Shown piece after piece: positions 47,343 to 58,729 of a stretch of DNA of 64,000 bases. This DNA is from Kappaphycus alvarezii (taxonomy: Eukaryota > Rhodophyta > Florideophyceae > Gigartinales > Solieriaceae). Made by a program: the position numbers and the translations under genes. The notes under the pieces were generated by a model, which saw only the letters and a list, made by a program, of their open reading frames with translations, was not told the origin of the DNA and made no database searches. The stretch lies in NCBI GenBank assembly GCA_002205965.3, contig NADL03000007.1, forward strand, positions 806,001 through 870,000, written 5' to 3'. Every line of letters begins with the position of its first letter. Position 1 is the stretch's first letter.

Positions 47343-50300
47343 TCACTCTCTTCCGAGCTCTTCTTTCAAAGTGACGCATTCCAGTTCCAAATCCGCCAAA
47401 CAAACCAACAACTCGTTATATTCCGTCTCAAGTGCCTTATAAGCTTCCCACGCCCACTTTCCCTCATTTCCAATACTTCATTTTCGCAACTCTGCACCTT
47501 CATCTCTAGCTCTTCCGCCCGCTCCTCTGCAACCTCGGCCCTCCTCTTCAGTCGCTCAATGTCCTCATCCTCTGGTTCACCTCCACCTTTGCTGAAAACA
47601 CCATGTCGGAAACACTGGCCAGCTCCGCCACCTTGCGTTCTGCACTTGCCAGTTCCGTCTCTAACTCTGCGCATCGTCGTGCCTTGGATCGGATCATTTC
47701 TCCGACTGACTCACCTTCGCCAGATGCTCTTCCCGTATCTCACGAATCCTCTCCTCCAACTCAGTTGCCCTGCGTTGCGACGAGTCTCGTGCCGCCTCCG
47801 CTGCCAATTTATTTCGTAGGGCCCCTCGCATCTGTGCCTCCGCATTTGATAAGGCGTCCCGCTCTTTCGAATCTCTTCCGTCAGTTCCGCGTTCTGCTCC
47901 GCCATACCCCGTTGCGCCTCTAATGCTTCCCGTAGATTCATCTCAACATCTTCAAAGTTTTCGGCAGCACTTTGAAGCTCAGTCGCCTGGCGCTCAAGGT
48001 CAGCAACCCATGCTTCAGATCGCTGTTGTCTTGCTCCAATCTTGCCTTCTCTTCAGTCCGTTTCTTTAGTGAATCTCGCAAATCCTCCATATCGTCCTCT
48101 AATGTGGAACGTCGTTCTTAGCTCATAATCTTACTCTCCTTCTCAGACACTTCTTCCCGCACACCCGAGTTCATTGTTCTTCTGTTCAATTGCCTCCTTA
48201 AGCTGCCCATATCGGATGCCATCTTCAAGTGCCTTCTTCTTTGACGACAACTCATTGCGCATGCGCTTTGCTACGACTCTAATGTCTCTATAGTACCAAT
48301 GAACTCTTGGTTTTCTCTTTCTAGTATTGTTCGGTTCGCAATTTCCTCCTTGAGATCTGCATCTGCTTTCCCAGGCTAATTTGGTATTTCGTAAGTCGGC
48401 GGCCCTCTTCCAAGCTTTCTGATGTATTCCTGAGAATTTCTGAAGTGTTCTTCAGTGTTCCAATGCTTATTCTTCTCGGCCGTTTGCCTTCAAGTTGTCA
48501 CAATGGTACTCTTTTCGTAACAAGCTGTGCTACTCTTCCCTCCAGTGATTCGACAGTTTCTGTTAACTCCTTCGCCAAAGACGCCTTGTCCTTCACTTCC
48601 GATTCAAGCTCTGCTTGAACTGCAGACCCCCTAGTGACGATTTCAATTCAGATTCAAGCTGTTTCTTCGCTCTTCCAATCTTGAATCCTTCCCTTCAAGG
48701 CATTCTCTGAATCACGGAATCGCCGCTCAGCTTCTTCCATTGAATCATTGCAGCGATCAATTTCAGCCTCGAACTCCTCGACGTCTTTTTCCCGAGCCTC
48801 TTTAAGCGATTTCTTCTCTTTAACGAAAGATTCTTCTTTCTCAGGAGAGTTTCCTCCGCCCTCTTTAACGATGCCTCAAATTCTTTTCCGGACTGACACG
48901 AGAATAAGTTGTGTTAATCGATGACACCTTTGCTTCAAGGGCTGAAATGGTAAATGAATACTTTGAGTTCGACTCGTCAAAGTCTGCACTTGCTGGAAAT
49001 ATTTATCCGCATCGCTTGACACTTCTTCCAACTTGGACCTCAAGCTCCCGGATTCATTACGGATCTCTTCAATACGCTTCTCCTTGTCAACTAATTGCTC
49101 CTGGAGGATTTCCTTTTCAGACCTTAGGGATTGTTCAAGGGCAGCCAGCTTGTTGTTGAGGTCACGTGATTGCGAATCGGCAGCTCTTCTCGCTTCCGTG
49201 GCCTGAGACTTACTTGCCTGGATGTCGTTCAAAAGATTATCCTTCTCGGATGAGTATGCCTCGCGCAAGGTTTCCATTTCCGCACTAAGTAGAGCTTTTT
49301 CGGCCCGGGACTCTCTCAACGAGTCATGCGCAGATTGCAACCTTTTTCCAAATGTTGGACTTTGGAGTGACAGCTTCGACAAGGCTTGCAGCTGACTCAG
49401 CCTCAACAATGAGCGCTGCATAGTCATCTGGAGATTCTCGTTTCAGCATGCGCAGCCTTTACAGTCGCTCACTGAACTCCGGTTTCAGTTTTGGCCTCGG
49501 ATTCTGCACCTGAAGTACAGGTAATTGCTCTGTTCTGACACTACCGAGAATGTTGATCCGTTCACATTAGGCATCTCGATGGACAGCTTCGCATTGAGCT
49601 GGTCGATCTCTCTCCTTGCAGCTTCCAACTCCGTTCTCATGGCCGTCTTGTCCGCCGACAGTTCAACAAGTAAGGCTTGTGTAGCTATCACCTCTAAATT
49701 CATTGCTGAGACAGTCCGAGCTGCATCCCGTAGTGCATCCTCAAGTTCCTTTACGCGAGAACTCTGCGAAGTTTGATCAGTTGCGGTCGTTGTGGATCCC
49801 TCGGTTCCAAACTTCTCTACTCTATTCGAAGAGTGATTCTGTTGTTGACGCAGTCCTCCCAAGCTCCCACGGCGGCATTCCTCTCGTCCTCCAGCGCTTT
49901 CATTCGTCAATTTGGCAGCTTCAAGAGATGTCCTCAATCCGTCCCTCTCATCGACGACTGCTTGCATATCATCGAGTTTCATAGTTAATCTAGTTAGTTT
50001 CTCCACATTTGACACAGACTCAGCGAGCTTGCCCTCACACTCTCTCAGCGCGACTTGAAGTCCACTATGTTTGCTTCTCATCGCATCCAGACTTGACTGG
50101 AGTTCAATCTGAGATGAAATGGCGGTATCCCTTTCATGCGTGATACTCTGAAGGTCTTCAGTGTTAGCATCGTTATCAACTGCTAATGAAACGTTGCAGC
50201 AGAGCGAACTGACAAATCTATCAACTTCGCATACTAAGAGACAGATTTTCATATTGGCTCTTCCAAGATTTCAATTCCTTTTCAAGACCCGTAATTTGCG

Positions 50301-53300
50301 TCTCACAGTCATTTCGAATTTTCTGCATTTCCCCCTCAGACAAGCAGGCATCAACTAGGGAGCTGAGCTCGAGAGACACCGCATTGCGCCTTTGTTCCGA
50401 TTCCGCCAGTTTTCTTTCTAGCTGCTCCAAAACTCCGCGGTCCATCTCTGAGTACGGTGGCTTTTCCTCCACCTGTTTCGACAGATTCATCGCACCGGGT
50501 AGATAGTGCTTCCCTCTGCGACTGTAATACAGATAACATCGTCTCTGTCTCTGTTACTTGCTTCCCCAAGTCCACCTTTTCCCTCTCGACGATACCTATT
50601 CTGTCCAGAGCGGTGGTGAGGGACGATTCCAGTCCAGAAATTCTCAGCTCCTTCTCAGCAACTAGAGTATCTAGTCGTTTTATCGTCTTTGTCGGTCTGT
50701 CGCTTTTCACCTCCCTGGGCCGCTCTACGGCGCTGCTTTGCAGACCAGCATGTTTTGTAATTCGACAACTTGCATTGTCAAAGCACGCTTTGCGCTTTCA
50801 GCCTCATCAAGAGAAAGAGCCTCTCCTTGAGTTCTGTAATTTCCTCTAGAAGTTTGGCCTCTCGGGATTTCGCTTGTGAAAGCGTAGTTTCAAGGGTTGC
50901 TGCCTTCTCTGCGACATCCTCGCGATCCTTCGCCTGAGCTTGACTCAGACTTTCGCGATCTCTTGCGTCGGCCAAAGCATCTTTTGTGATTGCTAATTCC
51001 TCCTCGACGCAATCAACTTGTCCTCGAGATCAGATGTTATCTGATGCTCCTGTGTAGTGTGATCTGTATCATCTGCAGATGGCGTCAACTGCGGTGAGCC
51101 TCTCTATCTCATACTCCAGTCTGGCTTTCCCCTCCTCTGCCTCGTAGAGCTGGCCAGATAATCGAATGGTTTGTTCTGTCCTTGTAGCAAGCTCCTCCTT
51201 GAGTGTTTTAGACTCCTCACCGGCAAGCCGCCTCATTTCATCAAGTTCCGAACTTTGCTGCTCGAGCTCCGAGACACGGGTATGAGGATGTGGCAATTGC
51301 CGTTTGTTCAGTAAGACTTTCAGAGAGGATCTGAACTTTCTCACCGAGATCTCGGGAGAGCTTGGTAAGCCGCTCAACTTCGACAATCTGCGATTCTTCT
51401 CCGCTTCCTCGACTCAGACTTGCGCTGCCACTGTGAGAGGGCATTGCGAGTATCCATCACCTCTACCTTCATTTGGTCAACCGAAGAAAGAAGGGCCTGG
51501 TGATCACGGTCTAGCATCTCAAACCGCTTTCGATCATCACCAGAAGCAGCGTCTTTCTGCCTCAAACCCCGAAGCATCTTGGCGAACTTTTGACAGCTCT
51601 TGTCTCAACTGTGCTATCTCACCCTTGCGCAGCATCTGCAGCTTGGCTTGCCTCTCGAGCCACTTGAAGTTCCCTCTTCCTCGTTGATCTCAGATCGTGT
51701 AGCTCAGATTGGGCCGCGCCCAGTTGTTTCTCTAAAGTGCGAATCTCGTCGCGTCATCTGCTCGATACCTCTCCAAATCCATCACTTTCGCGTTCAAATT
51801 GTCCTTGGATAACTGCAGCGATTGGAGTATGGATTGACTCGAGGTCAATTCAGCGCGGGCCAGGTTTGCTTCAGTCTTCCATTGCAAGGATTGAGCCGCA
51901 TCCGGTGATACGCCGACTTGAGCTGGTCCCTCTCGAGGCAAATTTCCCTCAATCCGCATCTTTCAGGGAAACAGCGCATTCGAGGGTAGTGACGCGGTGT
52001 GCCAGCTCCGTGTTTTTGGACAATTCGAGGTTTAGAGAGTCCCTCATCTGCTCGTACTGAGACTGCAGCTCGGATAATTCCGCTGCAGTGTGACCGGTGC
52101 CATCGCCATATCCACTGATTTGACTGTTATGCTCCTCCTCTAAAGCAGCATATGCGTCTGAGAGAGCACGAAGTCTGCGTTCTTCTCCTCTAAAAGAGCT
52201 TGTAAAGCCTCTCTCTGTGCCAAGAGCTCTTCGAATGCCTCTGAGTTATTCTGCGGCCGGTTCACCTCTGCCTCCGAGTTAATTTTTGAATCTAATTCTA
52301 GTTGTGTTTCTCGGAGCGCAGTTGTCAGTTCGTCAATTTGACGACGTGCGGCATCTAAACTCTCGTCTTGAGATCTGATAAACTCCTTGTAAGAATTCAA
52401 AACCTCATCTCTCGTCGAATCCGCTAATAAGCTCTCTGCTCATCTCCCGTTCTTGCGATTCTCCGGCGTGACCATTCATTTCAACAGTCCCCAGAGGTCC
52501 ATTCGCTATACACTAGGTTGAGTTTGTGATTGATCGGCTAGTAGATCTAAGGCCTTAGCTCCCATGCTCTTGTACGCATCATCAAAAACGCTCGTTGCCA
52601 AAGTTTCGTACCATCTTTCATGACCTAGTCCTCCGGACACGGACAGCAATCCATTTCGATCTTCAAGAGCAACAAGACCCTCCGGTAGAGCCCAAACCCC
52701 TTTCTCAGCTCCAGTGCAAATGCTTTTGTAGACCGAAGATCATCGAGGCACGCTGTAATTATGGTGATGCCAATGCGGTTGCGAATGATATCTGATATAG
52801 TTCCTTTCGGGATAAAAGCAGAAGCAACTCCTTCTCCAGACACAAACCTGAGTCACTCGATGTGTCGTTCGCACCATCTGTTGCTTTCCAGCAAATCCCT
52901 AGCAAGACTGCAGCCAGCCCTCGTACGTGAACCTCGGCAACGTCTCCTCTCGACCCAGTTCCTTTCAAAACGTCAACAAGCATTGGTAAATGCATTGCTG
53001 AAGACAAAAACGCAAATACTGCGGGTGGACAATTGTGAAGCCATACGCATGCGAATGTGAACAATGCGATCCTAATTTCTGGCGGGCCTTTCTCGCGCTC
53101 TACTTTCCCTAAAAGCGGATCATTTGCGGCAGAAGGGCGCTGCCGCCTACAATCGACGAGAGCATTCTCTCTCTGCCCCTTGCACACGAGCTACGAGCCA
53201 AGCAAGAGAGACGCGGAGTAGAATACTCCAGCAGGATCTACTTGGTTTGGCCAACCGATGATAGCCGCCTTTAACGGATCAGCGACGACTTGAACAGAGT

Positions 53301-54815
53301 TTGACGGTGCACTCCCACGTGACATTCCCATTCCTCGTCCCCCGCAGAATACGATACCTGCTCTTTCGGACTTGTGATCATGTTGACAAGATTGAGGACG
53401 GCAAGTCCAACCTCACATCGACAACAAAAGACTCTCGCAAGGCAAGGTACGCCGCTGCGCGGACAGATGCGAGAATCTCCTAGCATGCGCGGAGCGCCGC
53501 CACCAGTGCTGTCGTGGAGCTCCCTTGGTCACTGGTCGCAACCGATACTGAACCAAACATGATCTGAAGTCATCGTGGCCGCGTGTCAACATGGCTATCG
53601 TCCGCAAGGCGACAATCCGTACTTGCAATGCATTCTCGACTGGCTTTTCACCCGCACTCATGTGGCTGACCCTTTGTGGTGAAAGCCAAGGCGGCAAGTA
53701 GAGTGAAGATGTTTGTAGTGGCAAGGTCGTTCTTGATCATGTTACTCTCATTGTCTCCGTCCTTGACAAGGCCACTCACACATTGCATAGCGGCAACGAG
53801 ATTCTTCCGTCCTTGCTTTTCAACGCCAATTTCCTTCCCGACGCCACATTCAGGCGTCGGCATTTGCTACCTCATTCGGGGACTCAGGGAGCATATTTGA
53901 GTCCGCAGCAGACTTGGCGACAACGTTGGCCAGGCGTGGGATACATGCTGTGTCGCGCATAAATCTTTGTAGTTCCAGCTCCTCGAACCAGGTTCCGCAA
54001 TACCAAAAGTACATCCTGCACAACAATGGCAGCCTCCAAGCTGTCACCGTCAAGATCGTCTTCGTCGTACGTATCTCTAGCACGAGTGTCCCCGGAGACG
54101 GACTCAACTAGTGTAAAGAGCTTTTCCAAACGCCACCGTACGCGACGATTTTGCAAATCTCTGAGGATTGATCACAGAGAGTGGACAAGAGTAGCACAGC
54201 GTTGGATCGTAAAAGGCGATTATTATCATCGAGAAGGTCACATATTCGAGAGACGCCTTGTGGGGCCTCCAAGACTGCTAATTGTAATGTTTGACGAGAG
54301 TTGGCGGCCATTGCGGTGAGCAACTCGATTGCACTGAACTTGACGTAAAAGTCTGTCTTTTCCAGCAAGTCCAAGACGAGCGAGACGGAATTAGGCATGC
54401 CAAGAAACATGTCAACGTTGGTGGAAGCGGCGTTCGCTGTCTTGTGGTCGAAAAGAGCCAACATGTCCTGCTGAGACATACCACGAGCAGAGTCACCAAA
54501 AGAGCAGGCAAGTGTGCAAGATCTGGTGGGTCAAGCGTTCCACATATTGCAATTAACAAGTCAAGAGTGGCCTTTAGATTGTCATCATAATCCTTGTCTT
54601 GCTCTAAAACTGCGTATATTAATTTGATGGCTAGCTCACCGACGAGAACTTGCTGTTGGGGGAACGCTTTGCGGCGTCGACAAGGGCGGCAATGGCTGTC
54701 GACGGTCTTGAGGAAGGGCGGAGGTCTTGATACGGTCAATGAGACGGGGGACTGCATCACGTTGATCGGAGTCGCCACCCGCGACGTAGCGGAGCGCACC
54801 TGATAGATAGTTCAT
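47343..54815 (-). CDS. USO1: Uso1/p115-like vesicle tethering factor with a very long coiled-coil tail
   Basis: p115/Uso1 tethers COPII and intra-Golgi vesicles through an armadillo-like head and a coiled-coil tail. The ATG at 54815 begins MNYLSGALRYVAGGDSDQ (p115 MNFLRGVMGG). Head segments follow in order: AVPRLIDRIKTSALPQDRR, DDNLKATLDLLIAICGTLD, LVLDLLEKTDFYVKFSAIEL, GVSRICDLLDDNNRLLRSNA, AIVVQDVLLVLRNLVRGAG, WLHNCPPAVFAFLSSAMHLP, VAEVHVRGLAAVLLGICW, and DIIRNRIGITIITACLDDLR near 52700. From about 52400 to 47400 nearly everything is heptad-rich Glu/Lys/Arg/Leu coiled coil, closing with YNELLVCLADLELE and a stop at 47343-47345, as in Uso1 C-termini. If mostly exon, it would be near 2,400 residues, longer than yeast Uso1 (about 1,790) or human p115 (about 960). 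The frame changes many times along the gene, though coding character continues throughout; short introns may account for some. Confidence 0.8.
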
Positions 54816-55845
54816 AACATTGACGTTGCGCAAATTCGGGATGGGAGGGTGAGAGAGTCACGCGGAAGTACGGCAGGACGCCGTTTGGGATCTGTGGCAG
54901 AAGTAGAATTGAAAGTAATATAGCGTAGAAGGGGAGGGATTGGTAATGGAACCGTCTCGGCGGAGGACGATCGAAATGGAATGACAAGTTTGTTGCGATT
55001 TAAGAGATGTTTGTTTCGCTCCGCTCTTGAGAGAGGGGCGAACAGCATGCAGTAAGCCACTACTGCTGTGCAACTTAGTTGTCCATGCTGCTTTTGAGCC
55101 TCTAAGAATATTTTACGTACAGCACCGTGCGGTACAGTACAGTACAGTACAATAACCAAAGCGTAGCACTTTTTGCCGTTCTCGTCAACTCGGTACAATA
55201 TTATTGTACGGTTGTGTCCTGTGCATTCCTTTATTGTACTGTGAACAGTGCACTAACGTGCTACGTGTACTGTACCGTGTTGTGCATCACTGCACGGCGT
55301 GCAACGCACCTCGAACAGGGTCCTGTTCTGGTGTTAAGTTGCAATTGATTGGACAAAATTGGATCCCGGAGACAGTCATATCCCTTGTTTGGCTCTATGA
55401 TCTCAACGTCAGACTAAATTTTGCTTTGAGCAGCGGCAAAATTGCTGTTACAGTTGGTTTGTAACAGTCCAATTTAACATATTCAAGGGCCCAGCCAAAA
55501 CCGACGCCAATGCTACTGTACTGTACTATACATTACTGTACATAAACATTCATTGCTGTACTCGGTAAGGTGTGATGAGTAGAAGCCGCAGGTTGCCCTC
55601 CGGAAAAATAATAAAGTTTTGAAACGGACCGAATTCACAAAATAAGAGCCGATGCAACCGCAGAATATACGTTAAGATTGGAAACCATTTTGCTCTACCC
55701 TATCTGGCCACTGCGCAGCAAACTCCATCCTACCTTTAACGACCCCCCTCCCCTCGGATGCACTGACCCACCTTCAATGCCCTACCGATTTACCAATCGA
55801 GCCCCTCCCAACTGGAATGGCCATCCTTGTCCTCCCGCTTAGATC
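54816..55845. other. Intergenic between divergent genes, rich in TACAGTAC tracts
   Basis: Promoter side of both the Uso1-like and C2 genes. Tracts of TACAGTACAGTACAGTAC type occur at 55125-55160, 55200-55290 and 55515-55565. No gene seen. Confidence 0.6.
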
Positions 55846-56753
55846 ATGAAGTATCGCCTAGGCTATCAAGCCATCATCACTATCCAACATGCCCGTCTCC
55901 ATCTTACCGACCCTTCCTCCGCCCCCTCCTCCCCAGTCTCTATCAACCCCTACGTCATATCGGCATCATGGTCCCCAAGGGCAGTGAAGATGTCACCGTC
56001 CCAACCAACTGCGTAACCCGCATACTTCGTCGCACACACCACCCCGTCTGGAATCAAACATTCAGCCTTCCCGTCATGCCCAATTCAGACGTCTTGGTCC
56101 TTCAACTTTTCGACCAGCGATCCTCTAATCTCACCGCCCGTTGGAATTCTCCCAACCCGTCCTCGGTTACCCTAAAACACCCCATCTTCTCCCGTCTCGA
56201 CTCTTCCACTCCCGATGACGAGTCCTCCGCCTCCTCTGTTCCAACCATCAATGGGAACGACGAAAGCGACCTGCCTTCCGGCGTGCTCGTGGGTTTATGT
56301 CTCCTTCCCGTCGCACGTATCAATCCTGATGGCGCCATCTCCACTCATGCCATGGATATATTTCCACGTCCAACGAGCCTCGTGTCGGTCAGCTCTTTAT
56401 CGCTACGAAAATGGAGCGTCGCTCCATCCCAATGCTACCAAGGACGACCTTACCGATCCGTCCATCATTGGCCAATTGAATTCAACCCGCCTTCTGGCTG
56501 CAGAGTCACGCTTTTTGGGTATTGGCGAGCTGGCGCATTTCTGTTTGAGGAAGGCTATTCTACATCACCTACTGAGAATTGGGACCGCGCCGTCACTATG
56601 CTCGCACAGCAACTCGCGTTTAGAATGTTTCAGATTAAGTCCTCCGATAAGGAGAATACCGAGCAGTACTTAGATAGCCTCAATGACGATGAGAATTTTG
56701 AAAAGGCAAAGCGACGAATTCTCAAAGAAGGCGGCTTATGGGACGGTTTATGA
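55846..56753 (+). CDS. C2-domain protein
   Basis: The ATG at 55846 gives MKYRLGYQAIITIQHARLHL, then SSPVSINPYVI; the next frame gives TRILRRTHHPVWNQTFSLPV and NSDVLVLQLFDQRSS; later frames give GQLFIATKMERRS. The order (first strand, INPYV, T-x-NPVWNQTF-like motif, D-x-L-x-LQLFD) is that of a C2 domain, which binds membranes or calcium-phospholipid. The acidic calcium-binding positions are only partly present, so calcium binding is doubtful. The C-terminal 100 residues (LAQQLAFRMFQIKSSDKE...ILKEGGLWDGL) are unassigned, ending at a TGA, 56751-56753. About three frame changes occur (near 55970, 56380-56430 and 56530). Could belong to a larger C2 family such as NEDD4-like proteins, but no HECT domain follows. 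Confidence 0.55.
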
Positions 56754-57614
56754 CAATTCTTCTACTCGTATTGTCCCAAGGCGTTTCGCAGTGCTTAATT
56801 TTTACTTGATTGCCGTGTTGTAATTCCCAATATCGAAATGTTTGTTGCATATTCAAGCCATATTCTTCTAGTAGACGAAACTGAGACTGGCGTTAAGCGA
56901 TAGCAAATACGATTTTCAAAGGCGCGAGGAGACTAAACGCATTTTAAGGCAGCATGCGGCTACCGCATATCATCTGGCCGTTACAGCTTAATGCAGAACC
57001 TGAGCGTAGAACGATATCATGATTAATTCAAGAACGTTGTTTGCGCTAATAGTAATTCGTTTGACAACATTTTCTCAACTTTCTGAGACAAACCATGAGC
57101 TCTGCGGCAATTTCCCTTTACGCTTCTGTTGTAAGGGCTGCGTGTCGGCTGAACTACCGAGCTTTGCTGCCCGACACACGCAAGCAGACGTAAACCCAAT
57201 TTCTGAATCCCTAAGGGACACTCTTCCGAATCAAGGGGCACAATGCTCTGAGTGATAGCAGCCCATTGGTCCTCTTTGATTTCACATTTGTAAGCCTGGT
57301 AACGATTTCGACGGATACTGACGTTAGCTATAGAAGGGCGCTGCATTGCGTTGGAGCCTGAAGAACGCAACCGAAGTGGCTTCCAGCGTGTGCCCAACTA
57401 TGAATGCCGAGCCTCGCAAGAAAGTCATAGTGCTGTCAATCCTCTTGTGTCCTTTACTTCGACGAGTGATATAGGTCCGTCGTTCGACGGGTTAGGTATT
57501 GATGAAGTAGCATCAAGGGGATTACAGATATTTACAGAGCCGCAGCCGCTAATGCTCCACATCTCGCAACTTGCCCAGTACCAACGCACTCTCAAATTCA
57601 AGAGCATTATAGAG
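56754..57614. other. Intergenic between convergent genes
   Basis: About 860 bases. A minus-strand 124-codon frame (57023-57397) starts at TTG and has no recognised motif. Otherwise 3' UTR sequence. Confidence 0.5.
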
Positions 57615-58379
57615 CTATTCGTCATCCATCTCCTCAGCCTCTGCCTCCGCTTTTGCTTCCGCGTGGACCTTCTCAACAATATCTCTACCAATCATGCTGG
57701 CATTGGTTTCGGTCCCGACCTGAATCATTTCAATCTCATACTCCTTATCCTTAGTGTCGTCATGAATCTTGACCAAAATCCTTGCGAGTTCCTTGATGGC
57801 CTGCTCGCAAGTGAAGGCTGCCTTTCCCCCATCATTCAACTTCAACTTTTCCAACTCGGTCCTCGCGGCTTGCTTTCCCTTCCCGAAGGCGCAACCATAG
57901 TACCTGTAAGAAATACCACTCGGCTCCACCAAATACAACTGCGATCCACCCTCCACCGCAATACCAAGCAATACGGCACAACCAAACGGACGGACATGCC
58001 AATGCAAGGTATACAGATGTACAAAATGCGCAATTCGATCAGCTAATACATCACCAGGGATGGCCCTTCCATAAAAGTCCCTGTATTGTTCCGCCTCCTT
58101 GCGGGCATGGTTGACGATGACGCGTCCATCGGATATAAGACCACATACCACAAGAGTAGCGTGACGATCGATGATATGAGCGCGACGGAGGGTGCCGGGA
58201 ACAAGCATTTTCGAGACAACTGTCTTCTCGACGGCGATCACGACACCATCACTGCAACGAAGTCCGAGACAAGTTCCTGAGTTTTCCACAGCCTTGGCGG
58301 CGTACTCGACCTGGAAAACTCGGCCGTCAGGAGAGAAGGTCGTGGAGGAAAGATCATATCCGGTGCCGATTGAAGCCAT
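57615..58379 (-). CDS. PSMA3: 20S proteasome subunit alpha type-3 (alpha-7)
   Basis: Structural subunit of the outer ring of the 20S proteasome, where it helps gate the channel. The ATG at 58379 gives MASIGTGYDLSSTTFSPDGR, then VFQVEYAAKAVENSGT, the conserved alpha-subunit N-terminal signature. VAVEKTVVSKML-like sequence, GLISDGRVIVNHARKEAEQY, PFGCAVLLGIAVEGGSQLYL and YYGCAFGKGKQAARTELEKL follow, the last typical of alpha-7. The C-terminus is acidic (EAKAEAEAEEMDDE), as in other alpha-7 subunits. At 254 residues it matches human PSMA3 (255). The open frame extends upstream of this ATG, but only this start fits the family. It reads without interruption and shares a 350-base divergent promoter with the histidyl-tRNA synthetase. 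Confidence 0.95.
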   Translation of the reverse strand: MASIGTGYDLSSTTFSPDGRVFQVEYAAKAVENSGTCLGLRCSDGVVIAVEKTVVSKMLVPGTLRRAHIIDRHATLVVCGLISDGRVIVNHARKEAEQYRDFYGRAIPGDVLADRIAHFVHLYTLHWHVRPFGCAVLLGIAVEGGSQLYLVEPSGISYRYYGCAFGKGKQAARTELEKLKLNDGGKAAFTCEQAIKELARILVKIHDDTKDKEYEIEMIQVGTETNASMIGRDIVEKVHAEAKAEAEAEEMDDE

Positions 58380-58729
58380 AATTGCAACTTTTTGCTGCTG
58401 GGGATCGCGGGATGATGAGTAAGGGATCGACCGCGAAGAGCAAAGAACGATTGCAACGGGTGCGCCAAGGGTTTGGGCTGATCCGTTTAAGTTGGAATGT
58501 GGAACACTCCAGCATGAGTAAATCGTACGGTATGATTTTTCCAAGCATATTATCCACGTGTACACGGCAACACGTGGCACATCGGCCGATTTTTTAGGCT
58601 GATTTTCAAGCCACACTAAAAACCTGCATGATGTTCCGGAAAGATCAACCGATGCGCCTACTCCCAAGGTGACCAATTCTTTCTGCGCCAAGAGCACCCA
58701 GTTTCCGACGAGCCATCCCCCATTCTCAA
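58380..58729. promoter_or_regulatory. Shared divergent promoter region
   Basis: The 350 bases between the start codons of the proteasome alpha-7 gene (minus) and the histidyl-tRNA synthetase gene (plus) must hold both 5' UTRs and promoters. An inverted pair around CCACGTGTACACGGCAACACGT (E-box-like CACGTG near 58556) lies near its centre. No further gene fits. Confidence 0.6.
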
